Shown: piece after piece, positions 16,769 through 24,872 of the stretch
How positions within the stretch are numbered: position 1 is the stretch's first letter
Layout of the letters: each line of letters opens with the position of its first letter
Source of the DNA: Sphingobium sp. 66-54
Lineage (GTDB): Bacteria > Pseudomonadota > Alphaproteobacteria > Sphingomonadales > Sphingomonadaceae
Reading direction: 5' to 3'
DNA: 56,293 nt
Assembly: GCA_001899715.1 (NCBI GenBank)
Contig: MKWI01000025.1
Coordinates: 1 to 56,293 of the forward strand
Notes under the pieces: generated by a model
Database searches by the model: none
What the model saw: the letters and a program-made list of their open reading frames with translations, nothing else
Told to the model about the DNA's origin: nothing
Position numbers and translations under genes: made by a program

Positions 16769-17290
16769 TCAGACGGCAACCGCCCGTCGCAGATTGCCAA
16801 GTGCAGAACACAATTTCTGCGATACCTTACGGAGCTGCTGAAGCCTCTCCGCCGCCTCGTTCTCTTCGATCACGAGCGTCGAACGATCAGCCTGCCGTGC
16901 CCGGATCGCGATCACACGAAAGATGGCGGCCCATCGACTGGTCCGTTCGACTGTCAGCTTCGCCTGGCCATGGGCGAGCATCGTGCGCAGCCCTTCCTGG
17001 CGCCGAAATTCCGCCAGCAGGCTCGCGACACCCTTTCCCTCCACGGAAAAGGGGCCGCCCTCATTGACGAGTGCAGCAAGGTCATCGAGCCGTTGCCCGA
17101 CCAAATGCCGCAGCTTCACCGACTGTCCTCGTCCCGGCTGAGCGCTCAGATGCAGCAAAGTCTCGGTAACGGCCACCTCCACCGAGGCGAAGCATTGCAG
17201 ACAGGCACCGCGCCAGGCGTTCACCTCCTGGGTGATACGCGCCCACAGGGCATCATCGCGGGCATTCGCTATCTCAGCCTCAATCGTCAT
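16769..17290 (-). CDS. HEPN-like protein with R-x4-H motif
   Basis: The all-helical 173-residue protein starts MTIEAEIANARDDALWARITQEV. The longer open frame upstream has different composition and is not used. Residues about 110-125 read EFRRQEGLRTMLAHGQAKL, in which R-T-M-L-A-H fits the R-x(4)-H active-site motif of HEPN ribonucleases. There is no neighbour nucleotidyltransferase in the MNT position. It may be a standalone HEPN toxin or stress protein; activity is inferred from the motif only. Confidence 0.6.
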   Translation of the reverse strand: MTIEAEIANARDDALWARITQEVNAWRGACLQCFASVEVAVTETLLHLSAQPGRGQSVKLRHLVGQRLDDLAALVNEGGPFSVEGKGVASLLAEFRRQEGLRTMLAHGQAKLTVERTSRWAAIFRVIAIRARQADRSTLVIEENEAAERLQQLRKVSQKLCSALGNLRRAVAV

Positions 17291-17397
17291 TATCACAGCA
17301 TAGTCGCGGCATCTGAACAATCGGTTCTCGTCGTCGGCGCAAGCCGCGAGCGAAGCGAGGGGAATAACCGGGAGCCGAGCGGCTCCCGGACGAGCCG

Positions 17398-17562
17398 TCA
17401 GGCAAAGGGATCGAATTCGGTGACGATGGCGACGCTGCCGTCGGCGTCTTCGGCGGTGATGACACCATAATGCTGCCCGATCGCGATGACGAAGGTGACC
17501 ACCATGAGGCTGCGCGAGAGGCTGAAGGCATGGCGGCGTGCGATTGCGATGTCGGTGAACAT
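17398..17562 (-). CDS. Small hypothetical membrane-associated protein
   Basis: This is a 54-residue protein with AAAGGAG eight bases before the ATG and a hydrophobic stretch SRSLMVVTFVIAIGQHYGVI. The acidic end is EDADGSVAIVTEFDPFA. Good translation signals and position between two minus-strand genes support it; its function is unknown. The longer frame upstream is a shadow. Confidence 0.6.
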   Translation of the reverse strand: MFTDIAIARRHAFSLSRSLMVVTFVIAIGQHYGVITAEDADGSVAIVTEFDPFA

Positions 17563-17868
17563 GTCGAGGCTCCTTTGCGCGCCGGCGGGTTCGTCCCGCT
17601 CGACAGGCGCCCGATGTGTCCGGCCGGTGGCCGCGATCACTTTTTCGGCTGTAGGCCCAAAAAGCCGTAGCGAAGCGACCGGACCCCTTGCGGGTTGATC
17701 GCAAAAGGTCACCGGGTGGACCAAGGATCGCGCCGATTGAGAGCGGGCGAACCCGCCGGCCAGGAGGCCAGGTCCCCGCCGATGTCGCGCCCCACCCCTT
17801 GCCCTGCCTGCCGCTCCATCCAACGGGGTCCGGATGACAGGCCGCCGCTTGTCGGTTAGCCCCGCCGG
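17563..17868. other. Intergenic region with one hairpin
   Basis: This stretch of about 306 bp has no gene I can support. It holds an imperfect inverted repeat near 17640-17668 with arms CTTTTTCGGC and CCCAAAAAG, terminator-like on either strand. The rest is GC-rich and unremarkable. Confidence 0.5.
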
Positions 17869-18303
17869 ATGCTGTTCCCGCTCCTGCTTGCCGCCGCCGT
17901 GGTCCCCAATGGTCAGACCTTCGCCTGCACACCGACGCGCGTCTGGGATGGCGATGGCCCGATCTGGTGCCGCGAGGGCGCCCATGTGCGGCTCGCCGGC
18001 ATTGCCGCGCGCGAGATCGACAACAGCTGCCGCCCCGGCCAGCCCTGTCCGAGAGCAAGTGGCCCGGCCGCCCGCGATGCGTTGGTGCGCTTGCTTGGCG
18101 GACCGCGCGGCCAGACATCCACCGGGCATATCCGCGTGGCTGGCTCCACCATGCGCTGCGTCTCGACCGGCGAGGCCAAGGGCAACCGGACCGGCGCCTG
18201 GTGCAGCGCGCCCGGCATCGGCGATCTCAGCTGCGCGATGATCGCTACCGGCACCGTGCTGCGCTGGGAACGCTATGCCAAGGGGCGATGCCGATCCCGC
18301 TGA
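17869..18303 (+). CDS. SNase-like (thermonuclease family) protein
   Basis: The 144-residue protein begins with a hydrophobic, signal-peptide-like segment (MLFPLLLAAAVV) and then TRVWDGDGPIWCREGAHVRLAGIAAREID, the strand-turn of staphylococcal-nuclease-type proteins with the D-G-D and R-L-A-G-I motifs. Cysteines (C20, about C34 and several later) suggest export. The catalytic Arg/Glu set is not fully recognisable, so it may be degenerate. It is the only plus-strand gene in this backbone stretch. Confidence 0.75.
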   Translation: MLFPLLLAAAVVPNGQTFACTPTRVWDGDGPIWCREGAHVRLAGIAAREIDNSCRPGQPCPRASGPAARDALVRLLGGPRGQTSTGHIRVAGSTMRCVSTGEAKGNRTGAWCSAPGIGDLSCAMIATGTVLRWERYAKGRCRSR

Positions 18304-18378
18304 TCCGCTTGGGACCATGCCGCGCCTGAACAGGATAAGAGGCCCGGCGGCGATGCCGCCGGGCCGCCCTGTCCGACC

Positions 18379-18786
18379 TCAGAACGGGATTTCATCGTCC
18401 TCGGGCTCGTTGCCGCCGCCGCTATTCTCGTTCGACTTGGCGCGGGTGAGGAAGGTAACCTCGTCGGCGATGATCTCGACGCCGTAGCGTTCGATATTCT
18501 CGCTGTCGGTCCAGCGGGTGTAGTGGATACGGCCCCGGACCATGACCTTCATGCCCTTGTCGACATATTGCTCGACCGTCTTGCCGACGCCGTTGAAGCA
18601 GGTGATCCGGTGCCATTCGGTGTCCTCGAGGCGGCGATTGTTGTCGTCGCGCAGGATCTTGCCGTTGCTGTCGCGCTTCGGGCGCGAGGTGGCGAGGCTG
18701 AAATGGGTGATGCGGGTGCCGCCCTGGGTGGTGCGGGTTTCCGGCATGCCACCGACATTGCCGGCGAGGATGACGAGGTTCTGCAT
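18379..18786 (-). CDS. ssb: Single-stranded DNA-binding protein
   Basis: The 135-residue OB-fold SSB starts MQNLVILAGNVGGMPETR and includes ITHFSLATSRPKRDSNG, EWHRITCFNGVGKTVEQYVDKGMKVMVRGRI and a C-terminal acidic tip EDDEIPF, the classic partner-binding tail. AAGGA lies about nine bases before the ATG. Plasmid SSBs protect single-stranded DNA during replication and after conjugative entry. A second SSB is at 33207-33533. Confidence 0.97.
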   Translation of the reverse strand: MQNLVILAGNVGGMPETRTTQGGTRITHFSLATSRPKRDSNGKILRDDNNRRLEDTEWHRITCFNGVGKTVEQYVDKGMKVMVRGRIHYTRWTDSENIERYGVEIIADEVTFLTRAKSNENSGGGNEPEDDEIPF

Positions 18787-18930
18787 GGCTTGGGTTCCTT
18801 CGATGTGGGTCCAAGGGACCGTCCCTTCGACTGATCCCCGGCCAAGGCGGACAGGACGGCCCATCCACCGGCAGCGCAGCGCCGGGGAACCCCGAGACAA
18901 GGGGTGGTGCGGGCAGCCGTGGCACACGGC
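18787..18930 (-). promoter_or_regulatory. Conserved 5' leader of ssb
   Basis: On the minus strand this leader has CTGCCCGCACCACCC followed by CTTGTCTCGGGGTTCCCC and a GC-rich block ending CCGGTGG. The leader of the DUF2493 gene (20917-21070) carries the same opening and GGGTTCCCC, so the two genes share a noncoding element about 100-130 nt before their starts. Confidence 0.5.
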
Positions 18931-19193
18931 AACTCGGCCCGATGGCTCGCGGGTTGGATGCGGCGGACGGCCGGCTTAGGGATCAGATGAGGAGAAGGAC
19001 GGTGCGTCGCTTGGGCCATGACCGGAGCCCACCCAGCGAAACCGCCGATATTGCCGGCTTTGCCGAGCACGCCGGTCCGGCATCTCGCGGACCTTACGCC
19101 CGTGCCTTATCTGCCCGTCCCTTGAGCCGCAGGACGGGATTGTAGATCCTTCGCATGGCCACTCGCGGGCTCGACACGACGTCCGTTGCACGA

Positions 19194-19862
19194 TCACGCG
19201 GAGGGGGAAGAGGAGGTACGCAAGGTGGCGGCGCCTGGCGTGGCTGGCCTCAGGCAGGCCGCCACGGCATCGAGGAGCTGCCCGGTCTCGCAAAGCACGG
19301 CGCCGATGTCGCAGGCATAGCCACCTGCCACCAGCGCGTCGATCCGATGCACGGCATAGGCCGGGCCGAGGCTCTTGATGAAATCGGCCAGCGGACGACC
19401 GGGCGCCGGCAGGCCTAGCTGCCGCGCCTCGTCGAGGGCGCGGACAAGGTCATGACGGATATCGCGGGCCAGCGCATCGTCCGTCCAGCCATGACCCAAA
19501 AGATGCGCCTTCAAACCCAGTTCGCAGGAGATCGCGAGCAAGTGCAGTGCCGGCGCAAGCGCAATAGGCGCGCCAATCTGCGCGCCGCGATGAAATTCGC
19601 GCGCTCGATCGAGAAACACGGCTGCAAGCACCGGATCGCCGGGCGCCGCCAATCTTTCGATCGCGCGCCAGCGGCGCGGCGTCAGCTGGCGGAGCCAGGA
19701 GGGACCGGCCTGGTTGCGAAGATGCCGTAAGTAAGCGCCATCGGCTTCGTCCACATCGCGGCCTGTCGACCATAAGGACAGCAGCTTCGCCTTCCAGTGG
19801 CGGCCATGCGCGGCGCGGAAGGCAAGGAGCGCGCACGCACTGGCGCGATCGGGCATGAACAT
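19194..19862 (-). CDS. Hypothetical protein with HEPN-like helical core
   Basis: The 222-residue protein starts at 19862 with GGAGG nine bases upstream (ATGTTCATG; 19856 is an alternative). The N-terminal part has HGRHWKAKLLSLWSTGRD. The middle has ALHLLAISCELGLKAHLLGHG and RDIRHDLVRALDEA, a pattern reminiscent of HEPN-like helical proteins with a conserved HDL. No sure catalytic motif is visible. Its function is unknown; it is part of the minus-strand backbone cluster. Confidence 0.6.
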   Translation of the reverse strand: MFMPDRASACALLAFRAAHGRHWKAKLLSLWSTGRDVDEADGAYLRHLRNQAGPSWLRQLTPRRWRAIERLAAPGDPVLAAVFLDRAREFHRGAQIGAPIALAPALHLLAISCELGLKAHLLGHGWTDDALARDIRHDLVRALDEARQLGLPAPGRPLADFIKSLGPAYAVHRIDALVAGGYACDIGAVLCETGQLLDAVAACLRPATPGAATLRTSSSPSA

Positions 19863-19906
19863 GATGCGGAACCTCCGAAGGGAACAAGGGACGCATCCGC
19901 CCCGCC

Positions 19907-19915
19907 CCCTCCCCT
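19907..19915 (-). promoter_or_regulatory. Purine-rich leader element AGGGGAGGG, copy 2
   Basis: On the minus strand the nonamer lies 45 nt upstream of the start at 19862 and is followed by GGCGGGGCGG. Confidence 0.4.
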
Positions 19916-19974
19916 CCGGCACCGGAATCCGCGAGATTGAGAAAAGCCGGCCGCCGAAGCGGCCGGCACGGCGG

Positions 19975-20916
19975 TCAGCCGCGAGATAAAGCCGCCGGCG
20001 GCGTTCCGAGCGGTCCGCGGCGATCGACGACATGGATGCCGCGCGCCTTGGCCTCGACCACCAGCCTTTCGGTGACGCCGTTGCCCTGGAAGGCAATGAC
20101 GTAGCGCGGCTTGACCGAGAGCATCTGCTCGTTGCGCCGGAAGCCGGCACGATCGCCAAGCTTGCGATCAAGGCCGAACCGCAGCTGCTGGATGCCGTTC
20201 TGCTCGGCCCAGGATGCTGCAAGACGCTCGATGCCCTTCATGTCGCCGCCATGGACGAGATACATGTCGCCCACACGTTCGCGCACGGCCTTGAGGGTCC
20301 GCAGCAGATTGTCGGCAAACTGCTTGGCCTCGTCGTCGCTGGCGAAGCGAAGGCGCCCGCCGGCGAAGACCACGGGCGTGCCATGGACCATATTGGCATC
20401 GCGCACCCGCTCGCGCCGCGCCTGCAAATAGGCCCGGCCATCGACGATCGCAGCGGTCGTGCCGAGCGAGATGCGGTTGCCGGTCGCGGGCACCCAGGAG
20501 CGGCCGGTCTCATGCAGATAGTGGCGCGCCGCGGTGTCGCGCATCCCCTCATAGGCCTGGGCGGACTGCTCGACCTTGCGGGCGAGATCGATCTTGTCCT
20601 CGAGATCAGCGGTCGCGATCTCCGATCCGTCCTGCTCGGCGAGCAGGAGCCGGATCTCGTCGGTCAGGCGGTCGATCAGCTGATGCTTCTTGGCGGCCGC
20701 GCGGTGGAAGAGATTGACGAAGCCCCAGCCCAGATCCTCGATGTCGCGTTCGAGCGCGGTGAAGGGGAAGAGCGCGAAGAGATCGCTCCAGATGGCGCTG
20801 ACGGTCTGTTCGAGCGCTTCGGCCGGCGGCGGCGCTTCCATCGAGCGTTGGTCGCCCATCAGGTCGAGATGGCCGAGTTCGAGTGCTTGGAGCACTGCTG
20901 AAAGGGAGCTGGTCAT
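19975..20916 (-). CDS. DUF2493 (SLOG-like) domain protein
   Basis: The 313-residue protein is widespread on alphaproteobacterial plasmids. The N-terminal half is helical (EQTVSAIWSDLFALFPFTALERDIEDLGWGFVNLFHRAA). The C-terminal 110 residues form DUF2493: MYLVHGGDMKGIERLAASWAEQNG, FRRNEQMLSVKPRYVIAFQGNGVT and ARGIHVVD, typical of SLOG nucleotide-binding folds. The start is taken at 20916; the longer frame to 21126 lies inside the conserved leader. The role is unknown; SLOG proteins sense or process nucleotide-derived ligands in other systems. Confidence 0.85.
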   Translation of the reverse strand: MTSSLSAVLQALELGHLDLMGDQRSMEAPPPAEALEQTVSAIWSDLFALFPFTALERDIEDLGWGFVNLFHRAAAKKHQLIDRLTDEIRLLLAEQDGSEIATADLEDKIDLARKVEQSAQAYEGMRDTAARHYLHETGRSWVPATGNRISLGTTAAIVDGRAYLQARRERVRDANMVHGTPVVFAGGRLRFASDDEAKQFADNLLRTLKAVRERVGDMYLVHGGDMKGIERLAASWAEQNGIQQLRFGLDRKLGDRAGFRRNEQMLSVKPRYVIAFQGNGVTERLVVEAKARGIHVVDRRGPLGTPPAALSRG

Positions 20917-21070
20917 GAGGGATTGCCTTTCCGTGTCGCAGGGCCGGCGGCCTTCCCGCCGGATGCGCACCCTCCGGGCCATCGAAAAAGCGGCGGCGGC
21001 ACCGCCGGGCAACGCCCAAGGGGAACCCGATAAGGTCCGGGTGGTGCGGGCAGGCGCGCCTCGGCGCGCC
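20917..21070 (-). promoter_or_regulatory. Conserved 5' leader of DUF2493 gene
   Basis: On the minus strand it contains CTGCCCGCACCACCC, CTTATCGGGTTCCCC and a GCCCGGCGG block, in the same order as in the ssb leader. See the finding on leader pairs. Confidence 0.5.
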
Positions 21071-21263
21071 AACACGGCCGGAGCGTTCGGGTTGCCGCCG
21101 CCAGCGCGATGGCCCATGTGCCGCATCCTCTGGCGAAAGGCGCGAAGGCCCTGTCGCGTCAGGCATTCATGACGCAGAGGACCTTAAGAAGGGCACCCGC
21201 AACCCGATCTCCCGATACGCACAGGACGGCATGAAAGCGCGTCGCATCGGAAGAGCCCGGCCG

Positions 21264-22004
21264 TCAGGCCTTCGACCGTGAGGCCAGATCTTGGGCCGCG
21301 TCGCGCTTGGCGGCTGCCGCCTTGCGTTCCGAATAGCGGTCCACGAGTTGATCGGCATGGCGACGTGTCAGCACCGTGAAGCGCACCAGCTCCTCCATGA
21401 CGTCGACGATCCGGTCATAATAGCTTGAGGCACTGAGACGGCCGTCCTCGTCGAACTCCTTGAACGCCATAGCAATGCTCGACTGGTTGGGGATGGTGAA
21501 CATGCGCATCCACCGCCCGAGCAGCCGCAACGTGTTGACCGCGTTGAACGACTGCGATCCGCCCGAAACCTGCATGACGGCCAGGGTCCGGCCCTGGGTC
21601 GGACGCATGCCGCCGAATTCGAGCGGCAAATGGTCGATCTGCGCTTTCATGATGCCGGTGATCTGGCCGTGCCGTTCGGGACTGCACCAGACCATGCCCT
21701 CGGACCAAAGCGCATGCTCGCGAAGCTCATGCACCGCCGGGTGATCATCGTCCTTGATCTGGTCGGGGAGCGGGAGATCGGCCGGATCGAAGATCCGCAC
21801 TTCGGCGCCGAAGAGGATGAGCAGCCGGGCCGCTTCCTCGACCGCGAAGCGACTGAACGACCGCTCGCGCAGCGAGCCGTAGAGGAGGAGGATGCGAGGT
21901 TTCGGCTCAAGCGCGCCGAGCCCGGCGGCGAGATCGGGCCGGATCATTGCGCGGTCCAGCGCGGGCATGTGATCGGGTTCGGGAAGGATACGAAGACGCG
22001 ACAT
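21264..22004 (-). CDS. arsH: ArsH NADPH-dependent FMN reductase
   Basis: ArsH is a flavoprotein that oxidises trivalent organoarsenicals and reduces FMN-linked substrates. The 246-residue protein has [14 protein letters not shown] (residues 40-52), the FMN phosphate loop, then [28 protein letters not shown] and [31 protein letters not shown], all characteristic. The ATG at 22004 overlaps the stop of arsN2 by one base (TGATG). It is the last gene of the arsenic operon. Confidence 0.96.
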   Translation of the reverse strand: MSRLRILPEPDHMPALDRAMIRPDLAAGLGALEPKPRILLLYGSLRERSFSRFAVEEAARLLILFGAEVRIFDPADLPLPDQIKDDDHPAVHELREHALWSEGMVWCSPERHGQITGIMKAQIDHLPLEFGGMRPTQGRTLAVMQVSGGSQSFNAVNTLRLLGRWMRMFTIPNQSSIAMAFKEFDEDGRLSASSYYDRIVDVMEELVRFTVLTRRHADQLVDRYSERKAAAAKRDAAQDLASRSKA

Positions 22005-22435
22005 CAGGCAATCCATTTGTACAAAAGGGCGGCGCTCGCCGGGCATAGCGATCGGAACTCGGCCGATTGCGCGATGACGGCAGGAACGTCGGTCCGTTCG
22101 GCTGTTTCATAGCCGTGACGGCGAAAGAAAGGCTCGGCGGTCGTGGTGAGCAGGTACAGGCTAGTCGCGCCCTCATCAGCTGCAGCGCGTTCGACTGCCG
22201 TGAGAATGGCACCGCCCAATCCGCATCCGCGCCGATCGGCCTTCACGACCAGCGAGCGCAGCAGGCGGTCGGAGCCGTCGCCTTCGATCCCGCCATAGCC
22301 GACAAGGCCAACATCATCCTCGAACCGAAAGAAGCGGCGTCCCGCCTCGGCGAGATCACTGGCAGGCAGACCCGCCGCGCTCAGCTCCGCCATCAGGTCG
22401 GAAAGCGACCTGGAATCCAGCAGTGTAGCGATCAT
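22004..22435 (-). CDS. arsN2: ArsN2-type GNAT acetyltransferase
   Basis: This is a GNAT-family acetyltransferase found in arsenic operons. The 143-residue protein has [19 protein letters not shown] and [25 protein letters not shown] (acetyl-CoA-binding loop), then [26 protein letters not shown]. The overlap of four bases (ATGA) with acr3 upstream shows coupling. The name follows the ArsN2 group by sequence pattern; substrate is unproven here. Confidence 0.88.
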   Translation of the reverse strand: MIATLLDSRSLSDLMAELSAAGLPASDLAEAGRRFFRFEDDVGLVGYGGIEGDGSDRLLRSLVVKADRRGCGLGGAILTAVERAAADEGATSLYLLTTTAEPFFRRHGYETAERTDVPAVIAQSAEFRSLCPASAALLYKWIA

Positions 22436-23499
22436 GCTGGAACGCGTTGCTCGTACCAGGGCCGCGTCTTCTTGACGATGCTGACGACAGACAGCATTAC
22501 CGGCACCTCGACCAGCACGCCCACCACGGTCGCGAGCGCGGCCCCGGAATTGAGGCCGAACAGGCTGATCGCGGCTGCAACCGCGAGCTCGAAGAAATTG
22601 GACGCGCCGATCAGCGCGGCCGGAGCGGCGACGCACCAGGCCACGCCGAAGCGCCGGCTGAGCCAATAGGCCAGGCCCGCATTGAAGTAGACCTGGATGA
22701 GGATGGGAATGGCAATCAGTGCGATGACCAGCGGATGAGCCAGGATCGCCGGGCCCTGGAAGCCGAACAGGAGGACGAGCGTCGTCAGCAGCGCAACCAG
22801 CGACACCGGCCCAAGCGTTGCCAGCAGCCGATCGAGCGCCGGCTGCCCGCCTGACGATAGCAACGCCCGACGAATGATCTGCGCGACGATGACGGGCACG
22901 ACGATATAGAGCAGGACCGAGATGAGCAGCGTGTCCCAGGGCACTGTGATCGAGGCGACCCCGAGCAGCAGTCCGACCAGCGGTGCGAAGGCGAAGACCA
23001 TGATCACGTCGTTGAGCCCCACCTGGCTCAGCGTATAGGTCGGCTCGCCGTCGCACAGGTTCGACCAGACGAACACCATCGCCGTGCAGGGGGCGGCGGC
23101 GAGCAGGATGAGCCCGGCGATATAGGCGTTGATCTCGCCCTGCGGCAGCAGCGGCCGGAAGAGCCATCCCAGGAACAGCGTGCCGAGCAGCGCCATTGAA
23201 AAGGGCTTCACCGCCCAGTTGATGAAGAGGGTGACGCCGACGCCCTTCCAGTGTTGGCGAACCGACCCCAACGCGCCGAGGTCGATCTTGAGCAGCATGG
23301 GGACGATCATCAGCCAGATCAGCACAGCCACGACCAGGTTCACGCGCGCGATCTCAGCCGATGCGATGGCTGCGAACAGATTCGGCAGCGAATAGCCGAG
23401 CGCGATGCCGACAGCGATGCAGAGCGCCACCCAGACGCTCAAATAGCGTTCGAAGCTGTTGATCGCCGGCTTGGGTCGTGCCGCAACGGTCGCGTTCAC
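22432..23499 (-). CDS. acr3: Acr3 arsenite efflux permease
   Basis: Acr3 exports arsenite across the inner membrane. The 355-residue protein has ten predicted membrane segments. The conserved region LILLAAAPCTAMVFVWSNLCDGEPTYTLSQVGLNDVIMVFAFAPL contains the essential Cys of PCTAMVFVWS. It shares four-base overlaps with the arsC gene upstream and arsN2 downstream. Confidence 0.97.
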   Translation of the reverse strand: MNATVAARPKPAINSFERYLSVWVALCIAVGIALGYSLPNLFAAIASAEIARVNLVVAVLIWLMIVPMLLKIDLGALGSVRQHWKGVGVTLFINWAVKPFSMALLGTLFLGWLFRPLLPQGEINAYIAGLILLAAAPCTAMVFVWSNLCDGEPTYTLSQVGLNDVIMVFAFAPLVGLLLGVASITVPWDTLLISVLLYIVVPVIVAQIIRRALLSSGGQPALDRLLATLGPVSLVALLTTLVLLFGFQGPAILAHPLVIALIAIPILIQVYFNAGLAYWLSRRFGVAWCVAAPAALIGASNFFELAVAAAISLFGLNSGAALATVVGVLVEVPVMLSVVSIVKKTRPWYEQRVPA

Positions 23500-23936
23500 G
23501 CCCCGATCCTCTTGCCGGCGGCGTCGATGACCTGCTCGCCATCTTCCTTGGTGAAAGCCCCGCGCTGGGCGGACGGGAGAAGATCGAGCACCTCTTCCGA
23601 TGGACGGCAGAGTTTCACGCCGAGCGGCGACACAACGATTGGCCGGTTGATGAGGATCGGATGTTCGATCATCGCATCAATGAGCTGGTCATCGCTGAGC
23701 GTCGGATCGGCAAGACCCAGCTCGGCGAAGGGCGTGCCCTTCTCGCGGAGCAACTGGCGTGCGCTGATGCCCATGCGGGCGATGAGCGAAACCAGGCGCG
23801 GGCGGTTGGGCGGCGTCTTGAGATATTCGATCACATGCGGCTCGATCCCGGCGTTGCGGATCATCGCCAGCGTGTTGCGCGACGTCCCACACTCGGGATT
23901 GTGATAGATGACGATATCGATTGCGGCATTGCTCAT
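23496..23936 (-). CDS. arsC: Glutaredoxin-dependent arsenate reductase
   Basis: ArsC reduces arsenate to arsenite using glutathione and glutaredoxin. The 146-residue protein has IVIYHNPECGTSRNTLAMI with catalytic C16 in the C-G-T-S-R-N motif. It also has the conserved EYLKTPP, HPILINRPIVV and later Arg residues. The start at 23936 overlaps the stop of the upstream arsenate reductase gene by four bases. Confidence 0.96.
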   Translation of the reverse strand: MSNAAIDIVIYHNPECGTSRNTLAMIRNAGIEPHVIEYLKTPPNRPRLVSLIARMGISARQLLREKGTPFAELGLADPTLSDDQLIDAMIEHPILINRPIVVSPLGVKLCRPSEEVLDLLPSAQRGAFTKEDGEQVIDAAGKRIGA

Positions 23937-24469
23937 GCGCTGGGTGCCTTTTCGCTTGGGAGGTCGGCGCGGCCCTGTTCCTTGCCGATCCGGTTCAGCC
24001 GGTTCTGTAGACTCATCTTGTCGAGGCCTTCGAACGGCAGGTTGGTGAACAGCGAGATGCGATTGAACAGCATCCTGTAAGTATCGAAGAAGGCCGCGTG
24101 CTGCACCGTTTCGCTGTCCTCGATAGCGGCCGGATCGGGCACCCCCCAATTGGCGGTCAGCGGCTGCCCCGGCCAAACCGGGCAAAGCTCATTGGCGGCA
24201 TTGTCGCAAACGGTGAACACGAAATCCAAGGACGGCGCATCGGGGCCGGAAAACTCTTCCCAGCTCTTCGAGCGGAACCGGCTTGCGTCGTAGTTCAGCT
24301 TCTCCAAGAGATGAATGGTGAACGGATGGACCTCGCCCTTGGGCTGGCTGCCGGCGCTGAACGATTTGAAACGGCCTAGCCCCTCACGGCTGAGGATCGC
24401 CTCGGCCATGATGGAACGGGCGGAATTGCCCGTGCAAAGAAACAGTACGTTCAACAGGCGATCCGTCAT
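23933..24469 (-). CDS. arsC: LMWP-type (thioredoxin-coupled) arsenate reductase
   Basis: This is a low-molecular-weight phosphatase-type arsenate reductase of 178 residues. It has VLFLCTGNSARSIMAEAIL (P-loop C12-x-G-N-S-A-R-S), FSAGSQPKGEVHPFTI, and a conserved VFTVCDNAANELCPVWPGQP segment. With the glutaredoxin-type ArsC next door, the operon encodes two unrelated arsenate reductases. It follows arsR by 12 nt. Confidence 0.95.
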   Translation of the reverse strand: MTDRLLNVLFLCTGNSARSIMAEAILSREGLGRFKSFSAGSQPKGEVHPFTIHLLEKLNYDASRFRSKSWEEFSGPDAPSLDFVFTVCDNAANELCPVWPGQPLTANWGVPDPAAIEDSETVQHAAFFDTYRMLFNRISLFTNLPFEGLDKMSLQNRLNRIGKEQGRADLPSEKAPSA

Positions 24470-24481
24470 GTTGATGTCCTT

Positions 24482-24820
24482 TCAGGCAGCACGACAGGCA
24501 AGCAGTTCATCCGCAAGTGGATGGCAGAGCTCGGCCCGGCCACCACAGCAGTCCTTGACGAGGAACAGCATCACGGAGCGTAGCGCATCGAGATCGGCGC
24601 GGTAGTTGATGATCCGGCTGCGCCGCTCGGATGTGACCAGGCCGGCACGCGCCAGGGTCGCCAAATGCACCGACATCGTGTTCTGCGGGACATCCAGCGC
24701 CTTGGCGACCTCGCCGGCGGGAAGGCCTTCGGGTTCGTGACGCACCAGAAGGCGGAAGGCGTCGAGGCGCGTGGCTTGGGCAAGCGCGCCCAACGCGACG
24801 ATGACAGATTCGTTATCCAT
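24482..24820 (-). CDS. arsR: ArsR family metalloregulator
   Basis: The 112-residue winged-HTH repressor begins MDNESVIVALGALAQATRLDAFRLLV and includes GEVAKALDVPQNTMSVHLATLARAGLV. C-terminal cysteines (DCCGG...CHP...LACRAA) probably bind arsenite. The ATG lies inside a perfect inverted repeat, and a -35/-10 pair ending six bases before it suggests a leaderless mRNA. A start at 24865 (MSPIALYP) is open but less likely. Confidence 0.93.
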   Translation of the reverse strand: MDNESVIVALGALAQATRLDAFRLLVRHEPEGLPAGEVAKALDVPQNTMSVHLATLARAGLVTSERRSRIINYRADLDALRSVMLFLVKDCCGGRAELCHPLADELLACRAA

Positions 24821-24856
24821 ATATCCACGATAGCGGATATATGGATATAGTGCAAT
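24817..24856 (-). promoter_or_regulatory. ars operon promoter and ArsR operator
   Basis: CCATATATCC (24817-24826) and GGATATATGG (24835-24844) form perfect 10-bp arms around an 8-bp spacer. On the minus strand TTGCAC, 17 bases, TATCGT forms a promoter, with -10 in the spacer/left arm. ArsR binding would block it. Confidence 0.75.
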
Positions 24857-24872
24857 CGGCGACATGGCGAGA

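Noticed and set aside
17398..18318. Long minus-strand frame across the SNase-like gene
   Set aside because: Only its last 54 codons have a good ribosome site (at 17562); the rest is opposite the SNase-like gene.
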